Shown: positions 24,808 through 34,244 of the stretch, one piece after another
How the letters are laid out: each line of letters opens with the position of its first letter
Position numbering within the stretch: position 1 is the stretch's first letter
Assembly: GCF_042752395.1 (NCBI RefSeq)
Contig: NZ_JBHYXZ010000003.1
Span: 62,001 to 126,000 of the forward strand
Direction: 5' to 3'
Length of the DNA stretch: 64,000 nucleotides
Source of the DNA: Actinosynnema sp042752395
GTDB taxonomy: Bacteria; Actinomycetota; Actinomycetes; Mycobacteriales; Pseudonocardiaceae
Position numbers and translations under genes: made by a program
Notes under the pieces: model-generated
What the model saw: only the letters and a program-made list of their open reading frames with translations
The model's database searches: none
What the model was told of the DNA's origin: nothing

Positions 24808-27399
24808 GTGTCCGAGCTGAAGCCGCTGAACCCGACCGAGCAGGATGCGCTGGTCAAGCAGATCGGCCTGACGCTGATGAGGGCCGCGCCCGAGGAGTGG
24901 CGGCACGTGACCGCGGAGTACCGCGCGACCGGCCGGTACTTCGAGCTGGCCGCCGAGGTCCGCACCGCCGACGGCGCGGTGCGCGCCTGGTCGCCGCCGC
25001 AGGAGGTGGCCGGGCTGTTCTCGCGGCTGCGCGCGGGCATGTACCGGGACGGTCGCGGCAGCTGGTCCAACGCCCGCTACCAGCTCGACCACCCGTCCAG
25101 CTACAACCTCGACTTCGACCGGGCCGAGCCGACCTGGACGACGCCACCGCCGCCGCAGGCGTACCTGGACGAGATGCGGTTCTTCCCCCGCACCGACGAG
25201 AACGTGCCGGACTGGCTGCGCCGCCGCCTCCAGCAGGCGACGCCCCCGCCGCCACCGCCGCCGCCCGCCGACCAGCCGCAGCCGCCGCGCGCGTTCCGCA
25301 CGGCCCGGGTGTTCGACGGCGCGGGCCCCGGCGGGCGGCCGTCGGTGAACCGGCCGCCGGTCGCGGACGCCGACCGCGACCTGCTGCTGAGCTACCTGGA
25401 CCGGGCCCCGGTCGCGGTGATCGGGCGCGGGTTCGACGCGGACGTGCTGAACCCGGACGCGCCGTCGGTGGTGCCGGTGGCGTTCCAGACCGACGGGCAC
25501 TGGATCTGGCCCGCCGCGGTCGGCTACTACCTGCGGGCCTACGGCGTGCCGCCGGAGCCCGAGCTGGTGGAGCGGGCCCGGGCGCAGGACTTCGTGCTGC
25601 CCGAGGTGACGGAGGAGGCGCGGGTCGCCGCCGCGGCGAACCTGGGCGCGCCGGCCGCGCCGCAGGGCACCGAGCTGCCCGTGGCCGAGGCGCCGCCCGC
25701 GCCGGTCGAGCCGCCGGTCGAGGTGGGCGCGACGGTGGCCGCGCCGCTGCCCGAGCCGCTCGCCGACGAGCCGCGGCAGGCCGTCGAACCGGCCGCGAAC
25801 ACCGACGTCGAGGAGACCGCGAACCTCACCGAGCTGAAGCCGGACGTCATCGAGTACGCCCAGGAGGGCCCGCCGTACCGGGTGCGGTTCGAAGAGGACG
25901 GCCCGGTGATCGACGACCGGTACCGCCGCGAGTCCTACGCGGACGGCATGGACCTGTTCGCGCCCGCCGCGTACGACCGCGAGCTGAACGACACCCAGAC
26001 CTGGAACCCGTTCACGGACGAGGAAGCCGAGGCGGAGCAGGCCGGGCCGACCGGCGAGGCCGCCGCCGACGAGCCGCGGCACGACGACCGCGATCCGGTG
26101 CGCGAACCGCGGGTCGAGCACGAGCCCGCGCCGGCCGAGGAGCCGCGGGCCGAGGCGGACGAGGTCGAGGTCACGGCGGAGTTCGGGGTCGACCAGGCCC
26201 GGCTCTACACCCCCGGGCACGACGACGAGCGCGAGGGCGGCCGGTTCGAGGACCACGCCGACGCGCGCTTCGAGGAGTCGGACGAGTCCCGCTTCGACGA
26301 CCACGCCGAGCCCGACGAGCGCCACGACGACGGGACGCGCGCCGAGCACGAGCCGCACGACGACCACGATCACGACCACCGGGACCACGACCACCACGAC
26401 GACCACCGGGACCACGACGACGACCGGCACGACGACGACCGGCACGACGATCGGCAGCAGTTCGAGCAGGTGCCGCCGCCGTTCGCGGACCAGGCGACCC
26501 AGTTCGCCGAGGCGGTGCAGCCGTTCGACGACGTCAGCCCGGCCGCGCCGCCCGCGCCGCCCCTGACGCCGCCACCCCCGGTCCAGCCGCCGAAGCCGGT
26601 CGAGCCGCGCCACGTCACGCCGGAGGAGGAGCGGGAGCTGTCCGGCCTCCGCCGCGCCCTGGACGAGCTGGACGTGCCGCCCGCCGCCTACCGGTTCGGC
26701 GAGCCCGCCGACCGGACCTGGCTGCTGCGCACCGAGGGCCCGGACTGGGAGGTGTCGTGGTTCGACCACGGCCCCACCAACCCGGTCCGCTTCGACCGGC
26801 TGGAGGACGCGGCCGCGTACCTGGTCGGCAAGCTCGTGCTGACCAACCGGCGGGTGCCGCGCCCGGCCCCGCTGCCGCCGCCCCCGCCGCCGCAACGCCC
26901 GCGCCCGCCGATGAACAACGGGTTCCGCGAGGAGCCGCCGCGCCGCCCCGCGCCGCCGCAGCGCCCGCCGGTCGAGCCGCCCACGCAGGTCGCGCCGCAG
27001 CCCGCGGCCGCGGCGACCTCCACCCAGGAGGCCAAGCCGCAGCGGACCTGGCCGATCAACCCGATGAACGGCGAGCCGCCGCTCACCCTCTTCCGGCACA
27101 AGAAGATGGTGGAGCTGCCCGCCGGCATGGAGGTGGACCGCTTCGGCGAGGGCGAGGGCAACCTGGTCTACGCGGCGGGCACGCCGTTCTCGCAGCGCTC
27201 GCTGGTGCCGTCGTGGATCAACCGCCCGTACCACGTGTACCGGCTGCGCCGCCCGGTCGAGGTGCTGACCGGCGTCGCGGTGCCGTGGTTCGAGCAGCCC
27301 GGCGGCGGCACCGCCTACCTGATGCCGAAGACGATCGACGACATGGTCGCCGACGGCGTGCTGGTGGAGGTCGCGGGCCAGGAGCCCCCGGCGCACTAG
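24808..27399 (+). CDS. Second YezG-TNT fusion with a His/Asp-rich metal-binding-like linker
   Basis: 863 aa from GTG 24808 (GTG 24802 is equally possible; GGGGGAAG lies just upstream). The order repeats the preceding protein: YezG-like domain (residues 10-140), shared middle domain (165-275), extra Pro/Glu-rich insert, a small domain near 340-395, a His/Asp-rich stretch (about 505-551, HDDHDHDHRDHDHHDDH-like), shared third domain (600-685), Pro-rich linker and TNT (755-860: MEVDRFGEGEGNLVYAAGTPF, YHVYRLRRPV, VPWFEQPGGGTAYLM). Again the catalytic-position Gln is missing (GGGTA). The poly-His/Asp region could bind Zn or Ni. The stop shares the four bases CTAG with the stop of the convergent pentapeptide gene. 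Confidence 0.85.
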   Translation: MSELKPLNPTEQDALVKQIGLTLMRAAPEEWRHVTAEYRATGRYFELAAEVRTADGAVRAWSPPQEVAGLFSRLRAGMYRDGRGSWSNARYQLDHPSSYNLDFDRAEPTWTTPPPPQAYLDEMRFFPRTDENVPDWLRRRLQQATPPPPPPPPADQPQPPRAFRTARVFDGAGPGGRPSVNRPPVADADRDLLLSYLDRAPVAVIGRGFDADVLNPDAPSVVPVAFQTDGHWIWPAAVGYYLRAYGVPPEPELVERARAQDFVLPEVTEEARVAAAANLGAPAAPQGTELPVAEAPPAPVEPPVEVGATVAAPLPEPLADEPRQAVEPAANTDVEETANLTELKPDVIEYAQEGPPYRVRFEEDGPVIDDRYRRESYADGMDLFAPAAYDRELNDTQTWNPFTDEEAEAEQAGPTGEAAADEPRHDDRDPVREPRVEHEPAPAEEPRAEADEVEVTAEFGVDQARLYTPGHDDEREGGRFEDHADARFEESDESRFDDHAEPDERHDDGTRAEHEPHDDHDHDHRDHDHHDDHRDHDDDRHDDDRHDDRQQFEQVPPPFADQATQFAEAVQPFDDVSPAAPPAPPLTPPPPVQPPKPVEPRHVTPEEERELSGLRRALDELDVPPAAYRFGEPADRTWLLRTEGPDWEVSWFDHGPTNPVRFDRLEDAAAYLVGKLVLTNRRVPRPAPLPPPPPPQRPRPPMNNGFREEPPRRPAPPQRPPVEPPTQVAPQPAAAATSTQEAKPQRTWPINPMNGEPPLTLFRHKKMVELPAGMEVDRFGEGEGNLVYAAGTPFSQRSLVPSWINRPYHVYRLRRPVEVLTGVAVPWFEQPGGGTAYLMPKTIDDMVADGVLVEVAGQEPPAH

Positions 27400-27989
27400 G
27401 ACACGCGCAGCCCGTGCGCGGCGGCGAACGCGACGGCCGTGTCCAGGTCCACCCGCGCGCCGCGCAGGGTGGCCTGGGCGAGGCCGTCGGCGTCCAGCCG
27501 CGCGCCGCGCAGGTCCGCGCCGTCGAACCGGCACCCGGACAGCCGGGCGCCGGTCAGGTCGGCGTCGCGCAGGTCCGCCTCGCGCAGGTCGGCGTTCTCC
27601 AGGTTGGCCTCGCGCAGCCGCAGGCCGCGCAGCGACGCCTTCCGCAGCACGGCGCCGGACAGCCCGGCGAGCGTGAGATCGGTCTCCTCCAGGGTGATCG
27701 GCCGCAGCGCGCAGTCCGCGAACACCGACCCGAGCCACGAGCACGACGTGAACGCGGCGGACGCGAGCACCGCCCGCTCGAACCGGCAGGAGCGGAACGC
27801 GCTCGCCTTGTGCGCCGACTCGCCCAGGTCGGTGCGGTCGAACCGGCACTCGGTGAACGTGCACCCGGACGTGGTGAGCCCCCGCAGGTCCGCCTCGGTG
27901 AAGTCGCACCGGACGAACGACCGTCCCTCCCAGCTCTGCCCGTACAAGACCGCGTCGGTGTAGTCCTCGCCGATGATGTCCACTGTCAC
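27396..27989 (-). CDS. Pentapeptide-repeat protein
   Basis: 197 aa, with A(D/N)Lxx-type repeats through most of its length (ADLRGL, TDLGES, ANLENADLREADLRDADLTGARLSGC, ADLRGARLDADGL). This builds a right-handed square beta-helix. Some family members mimic DNA and protect gyrase (Qnr/MfpA); others have unknown roles. Nine Cys are scattered through it. GTG 27989 is the start used. It is convergent with the TNT cassette and overlaps its stop, and divergent from mdh. A protective role towards the cassette cannot be shown from sequence. Confidence 0.85.
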   Translation of the reverse strand: MTVDIIGEDYTDAVLYGQSWEGRSFVRCDFTEADLRGLTTSGCTFTECRFDRTDLGESAHKASAFRSCRFERAVLASAAFTSCSWLGSVFADCALRPITLEETDLTLAGLSGAVLRKASLRGLRLREANLENADLREADLRDADLTGARLSGCRFDGADLRGARLDADGLAQATLRGARVDLDTAVAFAAAHGLRVS

Positions 27990-28138
27990 ACCTTGTCATC
28001 GTTCGCCAGTTGGTAACCTCCGACCTGCCGGGCAACCCGCCCGGTGCGCGGTCCCGGAGTAGAGACCGCCGCTGACAGGTCGTCAGCCTGCCTAGTGGTC
28101 GTGCCCGAGGACTGAAGCCACAACATTCGGGAAGGCAC

Positions 28139-29128
<990 letters not shown>

Positions 29129-29136
29129 GTCGTACC

Positions 29137-29171
29137 CCACGGGAGGGCCGCCGCCGGTGGCCCTCCCGTGG
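29137..29171 (+). terminator. Hairpin terminator after mdh
   Basis: Perfect 13-bp stem: CCACGGGAGGGCC at 29137-29149 and its complement at 29159-29171, with a 9-base loop. No T-tract follows, as is usual in high-GC actinomycetes. It begins nine bases after the mdh stop. Confidence 0.85.
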
Positions 29172-29183
29172 CATGTTGGGCGC

Positions 29184-29993
29184 ATGACCCAGTGGCCCGT
29201 GCCGACCCCGAACCTGCCCTCCGACGTGCACCCGGCGCTCGCCGCCACCGCGCTCGCCGCGTCGGCCGCCTACGACCGCGCCCGGCGCGAGTTCAGCCGC
29301 GCGCAGCTGCGCGAGGAGATCGCCGACGGCGCGGACGGCACGCCCACCATGCGGGTGGACGCGATCGTGGAGGCGGCGATCGCCGAGGCCGCCGCGGCGG
29401 CGGGCGCGAACCTGCTGTCCGAGGAGGCCGGCTTCCTGGACCACGGGTCCGCCGCCACGCTGGTGATCGACCCGGTGGACGGTTCCGCGAACGCCGCCAT
29501 GGGCGTGCCGCTGTCCTGCTTCGCGGGCGCGCTGGTGCTCGACGACGAGCCCGTCGAGGCCCTCACCGTCTGGTTCGACACCGGGCGCGCGTGGTCGGCG
29601 CACGCCGGCCGGCCGACGCCCTACCGCACGACGGGGCGCACCGAGCTGAAGGGCGCGTCGATCTGCCTGATGCGGCCCAAGCGCGGCGCCGAGGACGCGT
29701 GGATGCGCGTGGCGAACCAGGTCGAGCGCGTGCGGATCCTGTCCACCACGTGCCTGGAGGCCGTCCTGGTGGCCGAGGGCGCGGTGGACGCGTTCGCCGA
29801 CCCCGGCTCGGACACCCACCGCCTGATGGACCTGATCGCGGCGCTGGTCACCGTGCCGGCGGCCGGGGGCGCGCTGCTGGACCTGCGCGGCCGGCCGCTG
29901 ACGTTCGACCTGGACCTGTCGCGCCGCTGGTCGGGCATCGCCGCCGCCACGCCGGCCCTGGCCGACGACCTGATCACCACGATCCTCGGCTGA
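29184..29993 (+). CDS. Inositol monophosphatase family protein
   Basis: 269 aa. LLSEEAGFLD and VIDPVDGSANAAMGVPLSCFAGALVL are the two metal-binding motifs (E-E and D-P-x-D-G), and GSDTHRLMDLIAALV near the end matches the C-terminal W/G-x-D motif only loosely. It likely hydrolyses a phosphate monoester (inositol phosphate, fructose bisphosphate or PAP); the exact substrate is uncertain because the last motif is weak. ATG 29184 lies 12 bases after the mdh terminator hairpin. Confidence 0.85.
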   Translation: MTQWPVPTPNLPSDVHPALAATALAASAAYDRARREFSRAQLREEIADGADGTPTMRVDAIVEAAIAEAAAAAGANLLSEEAGFLDHGSAATLVIDPVDGSANAAMGVPLSCFAGALVLDDEPVEALTVWFDTGRAWSAHAGRPTPYRTTGRTELKGASICLMRPKRGAEDAWMRVANQVERVRILSTTCLEAVLVAEGAVDAFADPGSDTHRLMDLIAALVTVPAAGGALLDLRGRPLTFDLDLSRRWSGIAAATPALADDLITTILG

Positions 29994-30186
29994 GACCGCT
30001 CCCAGGTGGCCGTTCCGCTCGGGCGCGGCTCACCGGGCGGCGCGGGCGTCGTCGGGAAGTCCACCTGAACGTGTGACGGCTCCGACCGTCCACACCGGAC
30101 GGCCGGCGGGACGTGCCCGCGCCGGCCGGCGTGCGCCCACGAGGCCGCGCGCACCGGCCGGTTCGGAGGGACGACCCGGCGCCGCC

Positions 30187-30411
30187 CTACCGCGCCGGGG
30201 TCGAGTCCTTGATCCTGGGTGATTCCGGGGTCCGCGGCTCGACCAGGCTGTCGGGGCCGGGGTAGACCAGCCCTTCGTGGCCGTCGGAGAAGCGGACCAG
30301 GTACGGGGGCGCACCTCCCGAGCCGCGGACTTCCAGGATCTCGCCGATCGTCTCGTCGAGACCCACCGCGCGGCTGTGGATGTGCAACCGGTCGCCTACT
30401 GTCGCGTGCAT
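30187..30411 (-). CDS. DUF1918 small protein
   Basis: 74 aa. MHATVGDRLHIHSRAVG, IGEILEVRGSGGAPPYLVRFSDGHEGLVYPGPDSLV matches DUF1918, an SH3-like beta-barrel common in actinobacteria with no assigned function. GGAGG lies eight bases before ATG 30411. The 190 bases between it and the phosphatase stop (29994-30186) hold nothing recognisable. Confidence 0.9.
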   Translation of the reverse strand: MHATVGDRLHIHSRAVGLDETIGEILEVRGSGGAPPYLVRFSDGHEGLVYPGPDSLVEPRTPESPRIKDSTPAR

Positions 30412-30478
30412 CTGCAACACCTCCGGTGCGTCACAGCGTAGGACTGTTCCGAAGGTACCGACAGCCTGGCATTTCCGC

Positions 30479-30874
30479 TCAGGCGCAGGCGTTGGACAGC
30501 TTCGCCACCCGGTCCAGCTTCTCCTGCGACCACGCCGCGATGTTGGACGGGTTGAGGTCGTCCAGCGTCACGTTGCCCATGGTGTCGGAGACGCCGGTGA
30601 TGGCGTCCTTGAGCGTGGTGTCGCCCGCCTTCGCGGCCAGGTCCTCCAGCTCCTTGGCCTTCTGCTGGGTTTCCTCCACCGCCTTCTGCGGGTCGGCGGC
30701 GTCGGGGGTGAAGCCCGCGAGCTTGAGCGCTTCGATGCACAGCTGCGCCTTGTCCGCGGCCTGGCCGACCTGGTTGGCCGTGTCGGATGCCTGCTGCACG
30801 GCCTCACAGCCGGACACCGCGGCGGCGAGCCCCACCGCCAGCAGGAGGGTGGCTAGCGGACGACCTGCGCGCAT
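30479..30874 (-). CDS. Small secreted lipoprotein
   Basis: 131 aa. An N-terminal signal (RPLATLLLAVGLAAAVSGC) ends in a lipobox AVSGC with Cys23 as the lipidated residue. The rest is mostly helical (TANQVGQAADKAQLCIEAL, QKAVEETQQKAKELEDLA) with two more Cys. No family recognised. Anchored on the outer face of the membrane by prediction. It starts just after the exporter operon stop at 30914. Confidence 0.82.
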   Translation of the reverse strand: MRAGRPLATLLLAVGLAAAVSGCEAVQQASDTANQVGQAADKAQLCIEALKLAGFTPDAADPQKAVEETQQKAKELEDLAAKAGDTTLKDAITGVSDTMGNVTLDDLNPSNIAAWSQEKLDRVAKLSNACA

Positions 30875-30913
30875 GGGGGTGCTCCCGTTCTCCGTTGACC
30901 GTTTCGTCCGACT

Positions 30914-31867
30914 CTACCGACGCGCGTACAAGCGCCGCACCACGTCGTCGATTTCCGGCGCGACGACGACCAGGTCGTGCACCGCCGCCCGCGCGGCCAC
31001 GGCGGAGATCAACGCGGCCGCGGTGGTGTCCTCGCGGCGGAACGTGAGGTGGTGTCGCAACCCGCCCGCCTCGGTCCGCACCGCCGTGACGCCGGGGAAC
31101 CCGTCCAGCTCCGCCGGTTCCTCCAGGTCCACCACGAGCACGCGTTCCGGCGCCACCTCGGCGCGCAGGTCGGCCAGCGGTCCGTCGGCCAGCACCGTCC
31201 CCCGGTCGATGACCACCAGGCGCGGGCACAGCCGCTCGATGTCGTCCAGGTCGTGCGTGGTCAGCAGGAGCGTCGTGCCGCGTCGCGCGTTCAGCTCCGC
31301 CAGGAACTCCCGCAGCCGCTCCTTGGACTCCAGGTCGAGCCCGATCGTCGGCTCGTCCAGCACCAGCAGCTCCGGCCCGTGCAGCAGGGCCGCGGTGACC
31401 TCGCCGCGCATCCGCTGCCCCAGCGAGAGCTGGCGGACCGGCGTGCCCAGGAAGGGGTCCAGCTCCAGCAACTCCGCGCACTCCCGCAACCGGCGCCGGT
31501 GGTCGGCCGCGGGCACCCGGTAGATGGCGCGCAGCAGCTCGAAGCTGTCCCGCAGCGGCAGGTCCCACCACAGCTGGCTGCGCTGCCCGAACACGACGCC
31601 GATCCGCCGCGCCAGCTCGCGCCGTGCCCGCGAGGGGTCCACCCCGCACACCCGCACGTGCCCGGACGTGGGCACGAGGACGCCGGTCAGCACCTTGATG
31701 GTGGTCGACTTGCCGGCGCCGTTGGGCCCGACGTAGCCGACCGCCTCGCCCGCCTCGACGTCGAACGAGACGGAGTCCACGGCCCGGACGACGTGCCGGT
31801 GCCTGCGGAACCGGCCGGCCTTGGCCGTGACGACGAACTCGCGGCGCAGGTCGCGCACCTCGATCAT
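30914..31867 (-). CDS. ABC transporter ATPase (DrrA/ABC-2 type)
   Basis: 317 aa. Walker A GPNGAGKST, Q-loop region FGQRSQLWWDLP, signature LSLGQRMRGEV, Walker B LLVLDEPTIGLD and H-loop LLTTHD are all intact, so it is a working ATPase. About 90 residues follow the core, as in drug-export ATPases. ATG 31867 overlaps the permease stop (ATGA). It forms an exporter with the two permeases upstream. Confidence 0.95.
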   Translation of the reverse strand: MIEVRDLRREFVVTAKAGRFRRHRHVVRAVDSVSFDVEAGEAVGYVGPNGAGKSTTIKVLTGVLVPTSGHVRVCGVDPSRARRELARRIGVVFGQRSQLWWDLPLRDSFELLRAIYRVPAADHRRRLRECAELLELDPFLGTPVRQLSLGQRMRGEVTAALLHGPELLVLDEPTIGLDLESKERLREFLAELNARRGTTLLLTTHDLDDIERLCPRLVVIDRGTVLADGPLADLRAEVAPERVLVVDLEEPAELDGFPGVTAVRTEAGGLRHHLTFRREDTTAAALISAVAARAAVHDLVVVAPEIDDVVRRLYARR

Positions 31868-32661
31868 GACCCAGTCCCTCGGTAGTGCCGGACGGCCGTG
31901 CGCCACACGAGACCGGCGACGACGGCCGCGGCGGCGGCGACCAGCGGTGAGGCCCAGCCCAGCAGCGCCGGTCCGCCCAACGGGTCCGGGCGGTCCAGCA
32001 GGGCCAGGCTGGGGTAGTAGGCGACGAACGCGCCGGGGACGACGAACGCGAAGAACCGTCGCAACCACGGCCCGTAGACCGTGATGGGGTACGAGGTGAA
32101 CGCGTTGCCGCCGTACGTGACCGCGTTGGCGACCTCCTGGCCGTCGACCACCCAGAAGCACACGGCGTTGGCCGCGACCCAGATCGACGCGAAGATCACC
32201 GCGCCGCTGATCGGCGCCACCACGACCAGCGCCACCGCCCACGGCGACCACGCGATGTCGTTGCGCGCCAACGCGTACGCCAGGGTCGCCGCCCCGGCCG
32301 CGATCCGGCCGACCTTCCGCAGGTGCAGGTCCGACGCCATCATCTGCGCCAGGGTGCCCAGCGGCCGCAGCAGCAGGACGTCGAACGCGCCGGTCCGGAT
32401 GTAGGACGGCAGCTCGTCCAGCTGGCCGGCGACCAGGTCGGCGATCCCGAAGGAGATGCCGGCGATGGCGTACATCAGCACGACCTCGTCCACCGAGAAC
32501 CCGCCGAGCGCGCCGATCCGGTGGAACAGCACCAGGATGATCGCCAGCTCCGCGGACTGGTTCACCGCCTGCGCGAGGCACTGGAGCGCGAACGAGGTCC
32601 GGTAGGTCGTCTGCCCGCGCAGGCGCGCGCGGACCAGCTTCGCGTAAACGTGGTCAGCCAC
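31864..32661 (-). CDS. ABC-2 permease, DUF990 type
   Basis: 265 aa, six membrane helices. VLMYAIAGISFGIADLVAGQLDELPSYIRTG and FDVLLLRPLG are the hallmark of DUF990 (ABC-2_membrane_6) subunits, which pair as two half-permeases with one ATPase. It overlaps the first permease by eight bases and the ATPase by four. Substrate unknown; relatives export antibiotics or viologens. Confidence 0.9.
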   Translation of the reverse strand: MADHVYAKLVRARLRGQTTYRTSFALQCLAQAVNQSAELAIILVLFHRIGALGGFSVDEVVLMYAIAGISFGIADLVAGQLDELPSYIRTGAFDVLLLRPLGTLAQMMASDLHLRKVGRIAAGAATLAYALARNDIAWSPWAVALVVVAPISGAVIFASIWVAANAVCFWVVDGQEVANAVTYGGNAFTSYPITVYGPWLRRFFAFVVPGAFVAYYPSLALLDRPDPLGGPALLGWASPLVAAAAAVVAGLVWRTAVRHYRGTGS

Positions 32662-33430
32662 CCTGGACCACCACCTTGCGCACGGCGCGGTGCAGCACCA
32701 GGTGGCCCGCGGTCAGGACCGCGACCGCCCAGGCCGCCTGGCCCGCCAGGAGCGGCCACGGCGAGCCGCGTTCCAGGAACACCTCCACCGGCGCCTGGAG
32801 CATCGCGGCGAACGGCGTGGACCACACGATCGGGATCGCCCAGTCGGGGAAGAACGCCAACGGCACCGCCAACCCGCACAACAGCCAGGTGGCGGACGTG
32901 TAGAGCGCCAGCACGCCCCGGTGGTCCAGGAGCCAGAACGTCGTCGTGTTCACCAGGAACCGCAACCCGAAGCTGACGGTCGTGGCCAGCGCGACGCTGA
33001 CCGCGAACACCGCCCACGTGCCCGGCGAGGGCCAGCGGAACGGGAACAGCAGCGCGCCGAACGCGACGGGCGGCGCGAACCGGATCAGCACGGCGTACCC
33101 GGCCCGGCCGACGTCCTCGGCGAACAACGCCGATTGCAGGTGCCAGGGGCGGTGGAGGTCGACCACGACGTCGCCGCTGCGCACGCGGTCGGACAGGGTC
33201 TTGTCGCCCCAGAGGACGACGACGGCCAGGAGCCCCTGCCCCAGCCAGACGTAGGTGGCGGTGGCGGCGACGTCGTAGCCGGCGATGGGCGCCTGCCCGA
33301 CGGCCGCGACCAGCACGGCCATCCTGAGCAGGCCGAAGACGACGTTCGTCGCCATCCCGGCGACCATCGCCTGTCGGTAGGTGGAATGTCTTCGGAATCC
33401 GGCCAGCGCTAGACGGGCGTAGGCACGCAC
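32654..33430 (-). CDS. ABC-2 permease, DUF990 type, partner subunit
   Basis: 258 aa, six helices, same family: TYVWLGQGLLAVVVLWGD, LSDRVRSGDVVVDLHRPWHLQSALFAEDVGRAGY. It is the first gene of the three-gene exporter. The YAKLVRARLRGQTTYRTSF and ARLALAGFRRHSTYRQAMV starts of the two permeases are clearly paralogous. About 46 bases separate it from the upstream regulator pair. Confidence 0.9.
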   Translation of the reverse strand: MRAYARLALAGFRRHSTYRQAMVAGMATNVVFGLLRMAVLVAAVGQAPIAGYDVAATATYVWLGQGLLAVVVLWGDKTLSDRVRSGDVVVDLHRPWHLQSALFAEDVGRAGYAVLIRFAPPVAFGALLFPFRWPSPGTWAVFAVSVALATTVSFGLRFLVNTTTFWLLDHRGVLALYTSATWLLCGLAVPLAFFPDWAIPIVWSTPFAAMLQAPVEVFLERGSPWPLLAGQAAWAVAVLTAGHLVLHRAVRKVVVQGG

Positions 33431-33476
33431 GTCTGTTCACCCTAGGAACGGCGGCAACCGATTTACCGCGGGGCGC

Positions 33477-33854
33477 TCAGCCCGCGCCGCCCTCCGCCAC
33501 CCACCGCCCGGCGCGCTCCCGCAGGCCCGCGTCCACCACGTGCGGCACCACGGGTTCCAGCGCCCGCGCCACGACCTTCCGGTGCCGGCCGGGCAGCCCG
33601 TCCTCGGCCAGCACGTCGGCGACCAGCGCGTCCGGGTCGGCGGCCCACGGCCCGAGCGACCGCACGAGCCGCGCCCGCAGCGCGAACCGGTCCGCCACGG
33701 CCCGTTCCCGCCGCACGCCGCACCGCTCGCCGCCGCGTGAGGCGGCCAGCGCCACCGCCGCCCACGCCAGCCGGTTCGCCGCGGGCCGGCCGTCGTCGTA
33801 CACGCGCCCCTGCGCGAGCACCCGGACCCACTCCCAGTCGTTCGGGTCGCTCAC
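33477..33854 (-). CDS. Uncharacterised protein coupled to an ArsR regulator
   Basis: 125 aa, Arg- and Ala-rich, mostly helical, starting VSDPNDWEWVRVLAQGRVYDDGRPAANRLAW. No membrane segment or catalytic motif and no family I recognise. Its GTG overlaps the ArsR stop (GTGA), so the two are co-translated. It may assist the regulator, but that is only inferred from coupling. Confidence 0.65.
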   Translation of the reverse strand: MSDPNDWEWVRVLAQGRVYDDGRPAANRLAWAAVALAASRGGERCGVRRERAVADRFALRARLVRSLGPWAADPDALVADVLAEDGLPGRHRKVVARALEPVVPHVVDAGLRERAGRWVAEGGAG

Positions 33855-34159
33855 CGCCGGGCCGCCAGCACGCCGTCGAGCAGGCCCGGGAACAACGCGT
33901 CCAGGTCGGCCCGGCGCAGGGAGCTGATCCGGGACGTGCCCTGCGGGCGGACCCGGACCACCCCCGCCTCGCGCAGGGTCCGCACGTGGTGGGTCAGCGT
34001 CGACGCCGTCACGCCCAGGGGCAGCGCGCCGCACGAGATGCCCTCCTCGTGCTCGGCCAGCGCGCGCACGATCCGGAGCCGGACCGGGTCGGCGAGCGCG
34101 TGCAGCACCGACGTTATCCGTATTTCGTCCAGTTCCGGGTGAGCGAGCGCGGTGGTCAT
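33851..34159 (-). CDS. ArsR-family winged-helix regulator
   Basis: 102 aa. ITSVLHALADPVRLRIVRALAEHEEGISCGALPLGVTASTLTHHVRTLREAGVVRVRPQG is a complete ArsR winged helix. A single Cys (SCG) precedes the recognition helix; the paired Cys of metal sensors are absent, so it is probably not an As/Zn sensor. Divergent from an MFS exporter with half-site repeats in between, suggesting it represses that exporter and itself. Confidence 0.93.
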   Translation of the reverse strand: MTTALAHPELDEIRITSVLHALADPVRLRIVRALAEHEEGISCGALPLGVTASTLTHHVRTLREAGVVRVRPQGTSRISSLRRADLDALFPGLLDGVLAARR

Positions 34160-34167
34160 GGCGGCAA

Positions 34168-34206
34168 TACTACGATATCAGTCGTACTTTGATGGGCGTC
34201 GTAGTA
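34168..34206. promoter_or_regulatory. Three operator half-sites between arsR and MFS gene
   Basis: TACTACGA at 34168-34175, the inverted TCGTACT at 34181-34187, and TCGTAGTA at 34199-34206, the exact complement of the first. The arrangement and spacing suit an ArsR-type dimer, probably two adjacent sites. It ends 38 bases before the MFS start. Confidence 0.75.
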
Positions 34207-34244
34207 CGGTGACCGTCGAAACATCACTCGATCCGGGGAGCGCC

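Noticed and set aside
17015..27399. Complete ESX/type VII secretion locus
   Set aside because: No eccB, eccC, eccD or mycP genes are present; only substrates and accessory-type proteins.
28000..28138. Shared operator between the pentapeptide gene and mdh
   Set aside because: Only weak, GC-driven inverted repeats are visible.
30001..30186. Small ORF or riboswitch after the phosphatase gene
   Set aside because: No ribosome site, no conserved structure, and both strands read as non-coding.
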